From Phytophthora sp. 'mugwort' (taxonomy: Eukaryota; Oomycota; Peronosporomycetes; Peronosporales; Peronosporaceae), in NCBI GenBank assembly GCA_033558025.1, contig JAUCEF010000002.1:1-64000 (forward strand): a DNA stretch of 64,000 nucleotides, read 5' to 3'. Within the stretch, counting starts at the first letter, position 1. Each line of letters begins with the position of its first letter. The position numbers were made by a program, and so were the translations under genes. The notes below the pieces were generated by a model. The model was not told where the DNA came from. It saw only the letters and a program-made list of their open reading frames with translations, and did no database searches. Below are positions 9,401 through 19,125 of the stretch, piece by piece.

Positions 9401-11310
9401 GCTATTCACCAGATTCGAGTCTCCAGTTACGTGTACACTCACTCTCCTCTCCATCTTTAGGTATGCAGCCTCCCTGCATCCTCTCTCTTGCTTCATCCGC
9501 AGTGGCGACCAACTCGCCAGGCGGGAAACATCCCCATTCTCTCTCACGGCCTCCCGCGGAGCTTCTATCAACTTCGTCACGTCCATCACAACTAGTGAAC
9601 GTGGATCCTCCTCCTTCGTACCTGCAGCCCTCCTGCAAGCCTTTTTCTTTTTTTTTTCAACCTCAGTACCACTTGCAGCAACCAACTTGCCACCGTGGCT
9701 TCCACCAATTAAGCTTCCTCGTACGACTGCATCGCCTCGAAGTGAAGTGACTCCCCCTGGCCCGATCCTGCAGGAACTCACGCAACAGCGCTCCACAGTT
9801 CAGATCCGCCTCATCAACCCAGATGGGCTTGTTGTAGCCTCGCCAGCGTACCCTGAATTCGCGCAGTGGTCGTCCATAGCGTGTTCGGCGGCCCGATCTC
9901 ATGTCGCTGATCTTCTCGACTGCGTACTCCCCATCTTCTAGCTCTCGACTCCAGCTGTCTTTAGGTAACAGCGCCTCGTCGAAGTCGAGACGATCCGCCG
10001 CATCGACGACGAAGTGTTGTTGGTCGATCGGGGAATGTTCTCACAGGCTTCAAATTGGGCATATGCACCACCGGAAAAAGGTGATAATCTGTCCCGGCTG
10101 TCTCTAGTCGAGCAGCTAAAGGTTGCACCATCTCCAGCACTCGGAAGGGACCATGCCACATATGCGCTAGCATCCGCGCTTATCCTTTCTTGACTCGATT
10201 CAGATATTGCCACACTCGGGTACCGGCTCGATCCGATGCGAATCCACGCTGTCATTGTGTCGTTCGGCCCGATCCGTAATAGCTTTCTTCAGCCTCTCGT
10301 TCACGTCCGCTCTCGCCTGCCGGCAATAGCTTTGGATTCGGTACCGTCATCGGTGTGGATCCCAATCACGGCATCTCGTGCTGCCTAGCGGGAGAGTTTC
10401 CTCCAGCGTTGTGCGAGGATCCTAACCGAGCGCAAGATAAAACGAGGTATCACCTCGGATCCGACAATGTGCCGTATTGACAGCGAATGTTAGGCGATCT
10501 GCATATTCGTCCCAGTCGCGCTGGTTCTCGTCCTCGACCTACAGCTTGATGAACCTCGTCACCGTCTGCACCATGCGTTCCGCGGTCCCGTTCGCCTGAG
10601 GCCTATAATTCATGATGGTTCGCTGTCTCTGACCCAGGATCCGATTGAACGCCTTGACGAAGTCAGACATGAAGCCAGGCTCCCTGTCATGTCGGATCCC
10701 CTCGCTTGCACCGAAGCGTCAGAACACACCTTTCTCGTAGGATTCCGCTATCGTTTGGGCTGTCCGGGACGCACTCGCCTAGCGATGACGTAACCGGTGA
10801 CAGATCCCTCCAGATTAGGAGTTCCGTATGGCCCTTGTACGACTTGGATAGCGAGGGGATGTGATCCATCGATATGACTGGGAAAGGATAGGTGGCTTGG
10901 ATATTGCCGGGTGACTCACCGCGTATGGTCGGTCGCCTCTTGCCAGTCTCGCAATCCACGCACTCACCCACGAACCGATGTACGCTCCTGGAGAGATAGA
11001 AGTGACCCCGGATCCGCTGATACACTCGGCTGATCCCCTGATGGCCGCCCGCCAGATTGACGTGGTAGTGATGCAGCAGATCTTCATGCAACGTCTCGGG
11101 AACAACCAAACGAAGTAACCTCTCTCTCTCTTCATCTTCCTTCGCAGGCGGAGGGTGGTAGTAGAGTAGAACCTGTTCGTCCATCTTATAGTCAGCGGCC
11201 ATGTTGCTGCACACCCGAGTTTCGTCTTTTTCCAGATCCTTCACATCCCCTTAAAGGTAATTCTTGCGGTTCATGATCCACTTCTCTTCGTCCTGAGCTT
11301 GTCGGATCCG
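6080..11310. other. GATC/GGATCC-rich compositional domain
   Basis: GATC, often as GGATCC, GATCCG or GATCTG, occurs on average every 60-100 bp from about 6080 to 11310 and falls to background on both sides. The bias covers both the plus-strand ORF and the minus-strand chromovirus pol, supporting a single source element. The count is by eye. Confidence 0.65.
6472..9235 (+). pseudogene. Decayed long ORF opposing a chromovirus pol
   Basis: Not recognised as a known family. It starts with an alpha-helical, coiled-coil-like segment (6472-6870: residues such as NELLTKHQQAMRDLV and LRQVTQLEAETRQEAD), continues through charged helices (7050-7200, near 7290-7420) and a serine/proline-rich stretch (7827-8400). 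The end is better preserved: MALYREEPWKALDVPTLKPQ near 8676, then after a frameshift near 8825 FPIPKSERDAHASVASFYRE and CDLDMLLDPVFMHFPLQSED, ending at 9233-9235. Several frameshifts separate these blocks. It shares the extreme GATC richness of the minus-strand integrase at 9663-11345 and converges tail-to-tail with it, so I infer it is an additional antisense ORF of that retroelement. An independent gag-like gene is the alternative. Confidence 0.5.
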
Positions 11311-11345
11311 ATCTACCTCAGCTGGCGGACCGCCTCTTCGTGCAG
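9663..11345 (-). pseudogene. Chromovirus-type gypsy integrase with chromodomain, 5'-truncated
   Basis: Reading on the minus strand from about 11345: an RH-IN linker (EEKWIMNRKNYL), the integrase H2C2 zinc-binding block (HYHVNLAGGHQGISRVYQRI, then ECVDCETGKRRP), and the catalytic core near 10690-10400 with HDREPGFMSDFVKAF and MNYRPQANGTAERMVQT, which keeps the catalytic glutamate. One in-frame TAG follows shortly after. A GPF motif comes next (AHMWHGPFRVLEM near 10170), then a chromodomain (FRVRWRGYNKPIWVDEADLN near 9845). Reverse transcriptase and RNase H are missing, so the copy is 5'-truncated or split. Chromodomains at the integrase C-terminus define chromoviruses. Frameshifts make it inactive. 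Confidence 0.85.
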
Positions 11346-12590
11346 CACACTGAGACTAGTGACCTTCCGGTGGAATCTAGTCGCCATGGCTGCGATGCGC
11401 ACGGCACAGAAAAGAGTACGGTAGCCGTGCAACCTTTGATGGCACGTCTTCCAGCTTGGATAAAATGTAATCCTTCATTATCGTCGTCAGTTCAGAGCTG
11501 TTGAGAGGCGAATGAGGGGCGTCAATAGCCGCACAATGTCCCCCTGCTCGTAGATAATCACATAATCCACTTCCGTGCAATTAAATATCCTGTAGCGAGC
11601 TCGGCACATATCTTCAGCGTCTTTGCAGCGCTGCGAAGCGCATTTGGTAAGAATGCAGCGCAGCTTGTGCCGATTAACGGCCAGAGAATCCTCACAGCGG
11701 TCGACATGGTCCATGGTACAGCTCAGAAGTAATTTTTTTCACGGGCAAAGCGGGTTAACCTGCCTCGAACGCGATGTATTCCGTCTCTTCACCAGTTTTC
11801 AATATTTCCTGCCATGGGAAGCGCTTTCGACGACCCGCTGCCCCCATAGCGCACAAAAAAAACTGAGCTTGAGCATTTTGTGTAGCATAATTTTATAATT
11901 AACTTCATGCGAGGTTGCTGTAGGAGCCTCTGCTAGGCTAGTGCTAGCTAGCTAAACTATAATGGTGAAATCCGACTTTGTCAGTTTTTTTCCTGTTTTG
12001 AAGTGAGTGTCCGTTCCCATAACACTGGAACGCTTCCTAAGTTCGCGTTTTCCTGAGAAAATACCGGATAATTCTCTGGGTCCATATTTCCACCTGGCGG
12101 GACCTTCTTTAATATTGGTAACATCAGGAATTAATAATATCTGTTCTCTGAAGCGACGGATCTTTTGGGGGAGCGCGGGAACGTCGTAAAAACGTCGATA
12201 TATCTCGGGAAAGAGCAAGTTTCTCAGCATGTAAGCGGGTCACCAGCCGATTTACATTGCCTCTTCCAAGTCCACATACAGGACAAGGTCAAACTGACAG
12301 TTTTCTACGGGTTAACCGCAGATCTCGAGCTGATCGTGAGCCGCACCAACGGTTCATATCTATCACAGAGACTTGACAACCAACCGTTCCCCTTTAAGCT
12401 GCTAAATGCTAGAAGCGTATTTAGCACAATGCAGTTCATTTTTACAATTCTCTGAGCTACCACAAGTGTCATAGTGCCAAAAGTCCAAATGACCCGCAGT
12501 GCAACCCACGGATCCCGTACTAGCCGCACTCCGGATCAAGACCGTGTTCACGTTGGAGCTGTCCTCGCGGATATGCATGACCGTCAACTT
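11346..12590. other. Unassigned, no clear gene
   Basis: Two short minus-strand ORFs (11487-11714 and 11952-12230) have no recognisable motif; the second is basic (FSGKRELRKRSS) and could be a relic of the second ORF of the adjacent DNA transposon. Nothing here is supported as an active gene. Confidence 0.3.
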
Positions 12591-12619
12591 GATTGAGAAG
12601 AAGAACTCCGTCGATATCC

Positions 12620-13650
12620 AGCAAGGCGACCTCACGACGTCGACGACGAAAGTACGGACACTCCGTTCTTCGACAGATTTCGCAATATTGGCGGATCAAC
12701 TGGCATCAAGGAGATGACTAACTTCTCGCTGCGCGAGTTCAACGAGCTGTTATTGTCCGTCCTGACTATGTCGCAGCCAGTTACAATGTTGGCAGAGGTC
12801 ATCGTCCTTTGATCAAAGCAAAATATGCCTTCTTCATGACACGCGTCACCTTACAAGCAGGTGATCTGAGCACGATATTTGGCCTAGCGACAGCTACATA
12901 TACAGACGTCGTCTCCAAGTTTGTTCGGCTTCTTTCGCCGAGGCTATACGTGGACCAGGTCGAAGCGCAGTGCGTCGCACCTAAATAAGCACCGCCGTGA
13001 CATACGGACATGTGTTTAACAACTTTCCCTGCGCGTTGTATGCCGTCGACGTAACCTTCCAGCGGAGCTGGCGTATGGGTGGGTCTATTAAAGAAAACGG
13101 TTCGTACTACAGCGGTAAACACCATTTATATGGAGGTCTGAAGGTGGAGATGTTGGTGAACACGCATTGCTACGCCATAAATTGCTCTGAACGTGCCATA
13201 TAGCCATATACGATGTATCCAAGTTCAAGGATAACAGGGAGTTTCATTTTGCGAAGATGCAGAAGATACCTGGTGACGAGAATCTGCAAGACAACTGCCC
13301 GTTGTCGGAGAAGTACCCGGATCAGGGGGCGATATTGGCGAACAAAGGGTACCAGGGAATGGCCAACAACATTCGTTGTATCCCCCCCCCCAAAAAAAAA
13401 AAGAAAGGGTAAGTCGCTGAGCCGTGTTGAGCAGAAGAACAACGACAAGGTGTCAAGCGGCCGTGTCCTGGCTGAGCTATTTTGGGAGTTTGAACATGCT
13501 GTGGGTACTACAGCAGACAAGTATCGATGAAACGAAGGCTTGTACGACGAGGTGTTCCGCATGTGCGTCGCGCTAACCAACTTTCCCGTCTCAAGCAACC
13601 CCCTGCGAGACCAAAACGGGCAATGGTACCGGCAATCGCAGCACAGACCT
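12620..13650 (+). pseudogene. Harbinger-like (DDE_4) transposase pseudogene
   Basis: Blocks in changing frames: STGIKEMTNFSLREFNELL (near 12700), NVGRGHRPLIKAKYAFFMTR (near 12785-12845), FPCALYAVDVTFQ with the first catalytic aspartate and SGKHHLYGGLKVE (near 13026-13150), DVSKFKDNREFHFAKMQK (13212 on), ILANKGYQGMANN (near 13336), and the C-terminal LYDEVFRMCVALTNFPVSSN (near 13541). The family has an aspartate in LADKGYQG; here it is asparagine. A poly-C/poly-A run near 13382-13402 and a TGA (13527-13529) at a conserved tryptophan position break the frame. Inactive. Confidence 0.75.
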
Positions 13651-13980
13651 ATCCACTTGGTTTAAAGGTTTAAGTAAAAAAAAAGGCGATTGCGGCAAAA
13701 TAAATATCGAGCGAAGAAGAATCGCCGCCTAGAAACCTCTATCGCCGATCTAGGTGGGGAAGGCGATGCTAGTGAAGACGCTTTGACACAGTACTCAGAT
13801 GAGCTTTAGAATTGGCGAACACAAAGTCATGCAAAGTATACGCATTTGCGATGAACCTAAGTTTCGTGTAACGTACTCGCCTAATTAAAAACCCGGGCAC
13901 ATTTGAATACTGTAAAGGCAAGAAGACCAAAGGGGTTGTATTCGGATACCGGGCCTTATTCCGATACCTATTTTCACTGC
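13651..13980. other. Spacer between two DNA-transposon relics
   Basis: AT-rich, no gene seen; likely terminal regions of the flanking elements. No clear inverted repeat was identified. Confidence 0.4.
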
Positions 13981-15270
13981 CTACTCGTCTACAACTGCAA
14001 TGTCGTCAAGGGCGTCGTCTAAGGCATGCATATTGAGCGTGTCCTCGTCCAAATTCTCATCGTCGCTGCCCCACAAAGCGTTGAATTTCTGGTCATAGAC
14101 ATCGTGCTTAGCAATAAACCAGTCAGTGGAGTCTGAAGCAAACCCAGCCGCACCAACACTTCGAAATACTATAGCTTCATCAGTGTCGCGCCACGCCTAG
14201 CACACCCATTCACACACAGTGTCTACGCTGGGCATGCGCGGGTTGTTGAATCGCGTGTACTCCACCTTGACCGACAATTTCCACCCATTGACCTCGACCG
14301 AGAGCAAGTCCCTAAAGCTCTTGTATATTCCGATGTCGCCCGCGTGTAAATACGGTGAGTCCTCCGGGTACAACACACATCGTAGCCGCGCACTAGCTTT
14401 GACAGCCTTGGGGATATGCGCACGCATGCTGCCTCTCACGAGGCACTTTCCACCACTAGAGTCAACCAGCGGGAATGCCATGTCAAACCACTTCTTCAAT
14501 AACTCGCTGTCAACCCAGGCACGCGGCTGTTGGACAATGTACAGCGGGTCTGGTCGCTTTTCCAATGCGGGTGTATTCTTATCCCTCCACAAGAACTCCC
14601 ACACCAAAAGCAGGGGAAACTTCCTGCCTGTAGTGCTCACAGTGAGCACCACAGTGATTCGCATAGAAGCGTATCCGGCCGAGTGCACGACAACATGTCG
14701 GGCCCCGGTGAAGTCGAGAGTTTGCGGCCGCGCATCATCGAAGTAAACTGCCGTTTCGTCCATAAGGATTGTCCGCTTGAGATCAATATTTGGCTTCAGC
14801 TCGTTCAGGTACTTGATATAGCTCACAGCGCGCCCCACCAAGGTGTCATCATCCAGGGTAGTGAGTTAGTATGGCGGCAAGGCGAAATCCCGTATCGTTT
14901 CATAAAATCCGTCACCCAGTGGTCCAAGTACCAAACAGACGACCATTTTCGCCTACTTCTCCCGCATATAGCCAACACGGTGCTAGACAGCCAGGTACGT
15001 GTGGCTTTTTCTTTCTTAAGCCGCTTGTTCAAGAACTCATCATAAAGCATATCTTCCAACGATTCGGACGTCTTCTTGCGACCACCGCCAGCAAGACGAG
15101 GCTGATGCGAGGGTGTGTCCTTGATCTTGTCTTTCAAGCCACCACTTCCTCACAGTACTACCATCGAGAGATCAGCCCTTCGTGCGAAGAGCGCGATAGC
15201 TCGGGTTGGCTTGTCATCGCCTTCTGCATCAATCCATGCGATGACCTCTTGCTTGCGGCCGATGTCGATG
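13981..15270 (-). pseudogene. Pogo-like (DDE_1) transposase pseudogene 1
   Basis: Starts near 15260 with a DNA-binding segment (KQEVIAWIDAEGDDKPT), followed after frame breaks by the HTH region (LEDMLYDEFLNKRLKKEKAT) and WVTDFMKRYGIS. A frameshift near 14866 leads into one long frame from 14841 to the stop at 13981-13983. This holds TILMDETAVYFDDARPQT (first catalytic aspartate) and ends with HDVYDQKFNALWGSDDENLD and an acidic tail. It is broken only by a TAG at 14197-14199. The second catalytic block reads CLVRGSMRAHI where pogo/Tigger proteins have WDS, so that aspartate is lost. This is the best preserved DNA transposase in the window, but inactive. Confidence 0.8.
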
Positions 15271-15777
15271 GCGTGGCGACACCATCTTCGGGAATGAACA
15301 CATGACCGCACTCAGTGCATGCTGAATAGCGAAGCTTATGTATGGTATAGACAGTGGAGGGCTCTAATCGGTAGGGGTACTATTTTTTAGTGCCGGGTCA
15401 GCATAGGCAAGAGGGCACTGTTCCGGTGAGGGCTTTTAATTGGGCGAGTATGTTAGTTGCATAGTTTTATCTGCGAGAGTCATCTGCACTCGGAAACCGC
15501 ACTAATTCCCGAATTGCGAAGTGATTCATAGGGTTCTCGGTCACCCATGTGGTTTAGCGCGGTTTTAGGAAATTCTATAATCCCTCGCCAAAGGTTTTAT
15601 GTTTGGCTAGGTGTCGACCAATTCCCTAAGCGATCTACTGGTGATGATATGACTCCTTATAGTGCTGACAATCAAATCAGTTAGTTGTAAGCTCAATTTT
15701 AGTGGCGGATTCCCCCGGATAAAGACCCCTCTATTATCCGTATCTGACAAGCTACCAGGAACTGGTACTACGACGTT
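15271..15777. other. Spacer, no gene seen
   Basis: About 500 bp without a plausible frame on either strand; probably non-coding ends of the two flanking pogo-like elements. Confidence 0.4.
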
Positions 15778-16188
15778 TCTATGATCGTGAACTCGTCGAG
15801 CGCATCAAGGAAGCTCTGCTCAACAGCAGCATCGTCAACGCATTCTCTCTCACGGTCAGCCCACTTCACACGAAATAACTCACCGTATACATCGTGACGA
15901 GCGTGTGCCACTGCGCTTCATCACTCGAAAACCCCGCCACGGCAACAGACTTGCTGACCATTAGTCAGGTACAGCCTCCCACGCACTCCGCATCCACAAC
16001 GCCACGCGCTCGTCGCGAAAGTGTTTCAGTACTGTAGTCGGAATGCCATCTCCGTGAGTGTCAATCCACAGTATCACTTCCAGCTTCTCCGCCGCGGTCT
16101 TCGACTCACGGGGGGGGGGTCCCATAATTGAAGTGCGTCTGTGCTTTAGGCAGTGCCGGCAGTCAACGTTTGCTGTACATCCATCCAC
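15778..16188 (-). pseudogene. Pogo-like remnant 2, internally deleted
   Basis: The head (16150-15961) encodes KLEVILWIDTHGDGIPTT, parallel to KQEVIAWIDAEGDDKPT of the neighbouring copy. The following 120-180 bp encode a typical tail (HARHDVYGELFRVKWADRER, then EQSFLDALDEF), parallel to HDVYDQKFNALWG of copy 1. The whole catalytic domain between them is missing, so this is an internal-deletion derivative. A G9 run near 16111 shifts the frame in the head. Confidence 0.7.
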
Positions 16189-16407
16189 CGGGGTTTCGTT
16201 TTGTCATACAAGTTGGAGATTACTCTATTTAACAGGTAGCTGGTACATGGCACCTTTTAGTTTTGTCCAGTAAGATGTCGATTTGAACTTGACAGACCAG
16301 TCTTCAGAAAGTTATCCTGATTTATGGTCTTCATCTGATTTTTACTATGCGGTCGATGCCACTCAAAACCTCTCGGCTTCCCCTTGTCCACAAGCTTTCC
16401 TGGAGCC

Positions 16408-19125
16408 ATGGGTATGCACGTTACGACGGAGCAGGTAACGACACAGGCGGCGGCCAACGTGTTGCTAACGAGCGTGGCCGTCTACTTCCCGCTCTTCGTG
16501 ATGCTTATACTGCTGTACGAGACGCTGCGCCCTCGTGTGTCCCACGTGTACGCGCCGGAGAACCACGCAGACTTCCCCGAGCAAAAGCAGCGCAAATTCC
16601 TAGCCTGGGTGCCCTTCCTCTGGCAAATTGACGAGGCCCAAGTGGCCGAGAAGTGCGGCCTGGACGCCTGGGTGCTGCTGCGCTTTATGAAGATGGGGCG
16701 CAAGGTGGCGCTGTTATGCGTCATTTGTTCGCTCGCCCTCTTTCCCATGTATTTCTTCACGGCGGCGGTATTCGAGGCTCAGGAGCAGGAGAAGCAGCGA
16801 CACCATTTGAGCCAGCTGGTACCGAAAGGAGGAGGAGCACCTAATACTACTGTAGGTGCTGTCACTTCAATATTGATGATAATGCTAGATGAGCAAGTGG
16901 ACACTGAGAACCGCACGGCCAACGTCCTGTCCTCGGATGGCAAAGTGAAACTGGACGTCGTGGACCGACTCACGATCGCTAATGTTGGCAAAGACGACTG
17001 GAGGCTCTTCTTCACGGTGCTAGTCGCCTACATGATTAGCATTTACGTCATGCGCCTGCTGCTGAACGAGTACACGGTCTATCGCAAGCGTCGTCATGAA
17101 TTCCTCAAGCGCAAGCACCCACAGCAGTATAGCGTTGTCATATCGGACCTCCCGCAGTCACAACGTCGACCGCAGACGTTGCAAGCGTATTTGGAGTTCT
17201 TATTCCCCAACTCCGTACACTCGGTCTATATTGGCGTTGAATGTGTGGAGCTGGAAGAGCTGCTGGACAAACGCCAGGAACTCGTATATCACCTCTATGC
17301 CGCAAATGTCAAGCTGACGGAGGCGAAGGCCAAGGCTGGTGACCACGATGTTATCAAGCGACCGAAAGCGCTGATTGGTCGTCGTTTCTTCGGATGCTGT
17401 GGCAACACCAAGGAGGTTGATGCTGTCGACCACTATACCGAGGAGATGCAGAAGCTCGAAGCCGAGATCATTCGCGTCCGAGATGAGATTTTGCAGCGCC
17501 AATCAGCAGAAAAGGCTCAGGAAGTCAATAGTGACAAGCAGTACGGTTCGACAAGTGCTGGTTCGCGCGGATTTTCGACTTTAGGCGAACTGGCGGAGAA
17601 GCTGCGAAGGACAAAGAGCTCGATGGGTGACAGTCGGTGGGGTGAAGAGGCACTGCCGCTGCTCCATGTCAGCGTACCTGTACCCAAGCGCCCCAACATC
17701 ATGCGTAGTTGCGCCTTTGTGAGCTTTTGTAGCATCCGTTCTGCACAAGCAGCACAGCAACTTCTTCAGGTGGAGAATCCACGTCGCATGGTCGTAGTCC
17801 CTGCGCCCAACATTCGTGATGTCCAGTGGAAGAATTTTGGTCTGCCGCACAAGCTCAAAGCGAAGTGGAAACTTATTTCTATGGGAGTTTCTCTCTTGAT
17901 TGGATGCTTCTGGACCGTACCAACGGCTTTTGTCGCCTCCATGGCTAGTGTCGACGAGCTTCGACATCTGTTTCCGTGGCTTGGTGGTTTCCTCGAAACG
18001 AATCCATGGATGTTAATTGCTCTTCAGCAGACGGCACCGCTGGTCTATTCAGCAATGAATGGATTGGCAAACGTAATTTTCAAGCTGCTTTCCACACAAG
18101 AGGGACATTTATCCATTTCGGAAGTTGAAGCTAGTCGCTTTACCAAGCTTTGCTTTTTCCAAGCCTTCCAGATGTTCTTCGTCTCAGCACTCGCGGGCTC
18201 CATCATCACAGAATTCATGTTGTTCTTGGATCAGCCTCGTATGCTTTTTTTCTTCCTGGGCAACACCATCGCGAACCAATCCATGATGTTCATCACCTTC
18301 ATCATCACGCAATTTTGTGTGGACATGTCGCTGTTCTTGCTGCGTGTATCGCCGATGGCGATATCAGCTGCTTATCACCTCCTGGCCCCGATGCATGCGA
18401 AGCTTCCTAAACCCCGAGACTGGATGGGTCTTTGTCCCGTCAACTATCAGACCGATCTTGACGCCCCGATGAATCTGGCTCAGCAATATCTCGTGTTCTT
18501 GTTCGTCGTGGTGTTTGCCCCCATTGCGCCACTCGTGGGCTACTTTGGCGCAATGTTCTTTGTGGTGTCGGAGCTCACGTATAAGCGTTGCTTTTTCTTC
18601 GTCAACAGCTCGCGCTGGGCAACCACCAATTCAATGGGTGTCTTCTGGCCACCTTTGTACTCGTTCGTGATTGGTGCACTCATCATCGGCCAATGCACAC
18701 TCATTGGACTGCTATCGTTGAAGTCTGCTGGGTATGGGCCAATCGTGCTCACGGCAATGCTACCATTCATCACGCTTATCTTCCACTGGTATGCTGTTGA
18801 TCTATCTCATCTCAAGCGTGCTGCTGATAATCTACCACTGGATCAATGCTGCGACGTCGACGAAGAGCGTAAGGACGATTCATTTGATTTCCTTGACGGT
18901 GTTTATCAACAGCCAGCCATGATTGACGCGTTCCGGCCGGCGTCGATTCTGACTCGCGACCCTGAAAGCGGCGCTGGTGCAGCTATTGATGCTACCAACG
19001 TGCAGGTGAAGGTCTCAGCACTCGCCGTAGAACCGCTCAATAAGCCAGCGAAGCCTATTAGCCAACAGACTCGCTTGGCGGAGCTTAACAAGGACAAGAA
19101 ATACGAGAACAAGAAGGCCGAATAA
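16408..19125 (+). CDS. OSCA/TMEM63 (DUF221) calcium-permeable osmo/mechanosensitive channel
   Basis: An intact single-exon gene of 905 codons. The first ATG in good context is GCCATGG at 16408-16410, just ahead of a second ATG. Topology fits the OSCA/TMEM63/Csc1 family: an N-terminal membrane helix (VYFPLFVMLILLYETL), two more hydrophobic segments near residues 105-130 and 205-225, a long cytosolic domain with RRM-like blocks (YSVVISDLPQSQRRPQ; RSCAFVSFCSIRSAQAAQQL) and a coiled segment, then the C-terminal multi-helix RSN1-type domain beginning FWTVPTAFVASMASV. It contains FAPIAPLVGYFGAMFF and ends in a lysine-rich cytosolic tail. Family members are stretch- or hyperosmolality-gated cation channels of plasma or internal membranes; the specific role here is inferred. 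It is the only intact gene in the first 50 kb and has a partial paralogue at the right window edge. Confidence 0.9.
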   Translation: MGMHVTTEQVTTQAAANVLLTSVAVYFPLFVMLILLYETLRPRVSHVYAPENHADFPEQKQRKFLAWVPFLWQIDEAQVAEKCGLDAWVLLRFMKMGRKVALLCVICSLALFPMYFFTAAVFEAQEQEKQRHHLSQLVPKGGGAPNTTVGAVTSILMIMLDEQVDTENRTANVLSSDGKVKLDVVDRLTIANVGKDDWRLFFTVLVAYMISIYVMRLLLNEYTVYRKRRHEFLKRKHPQQYSVVISDLPQSQRRPQTLQAYLEFLFPNSVHSVYIGVECVELEELLDKRQELVYHLYAANVKLTEAKAKAGDHDVIKRPKALIGRRFFGCCGNTKEVDAVDHYTEEMQKLEAEIIRVRDEILQRQSAEKAQEVNSDKQYGSTSAGSRGFSTLGELAEKLRRTKSSMGDSRWGEEALPLLHVSVPVPKRPNIMRSCAFVSFCSIRSAQAAQQLLQVENPRRMVVVPAPNIRDVQWKNFGLPHKLKAKWKLISMGVSLLIGCFWTVPTAFVASMASVDELRHLFPWLGGFLETNPWMLIALQQTAPLVYSAMNGLANVIFKLLSTQEGHLSISEVEASRFTKLCFFQAFQMFFVSALAGSIITEFMLFLDQPRMLFFFLGNTIANQSMMFITFIITQFCVDMSLFLLRVSPMAISAAYHLLAPMHAKLPKPRDWMGLCPVNYQTDLDAPMNLAQQYLVFLFVVVFAPIAPLVGYFGAMFFVVSELTYKRCFFFVNSSRWATTNSMGVFWPPLYSFVIGALIIGQCTLIGLLSLKSAGYGPIVLTAMLPFITLIFHWYAVDLSHLKRAADNLPLDQCCDVDEERKDDSFDFLDGVYQQPAMIDAFRPASILTRDPESGAGAAIDATNVQVKVSALAVEPLNKPAKPISQQTRLAELNKDKKYENKKAE

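Noticed and set aside
16384..16407. An upstream start for the channel gene.
   Set aside because: The codon at 16384 is TTG; the first ATG with good context is at 16408.
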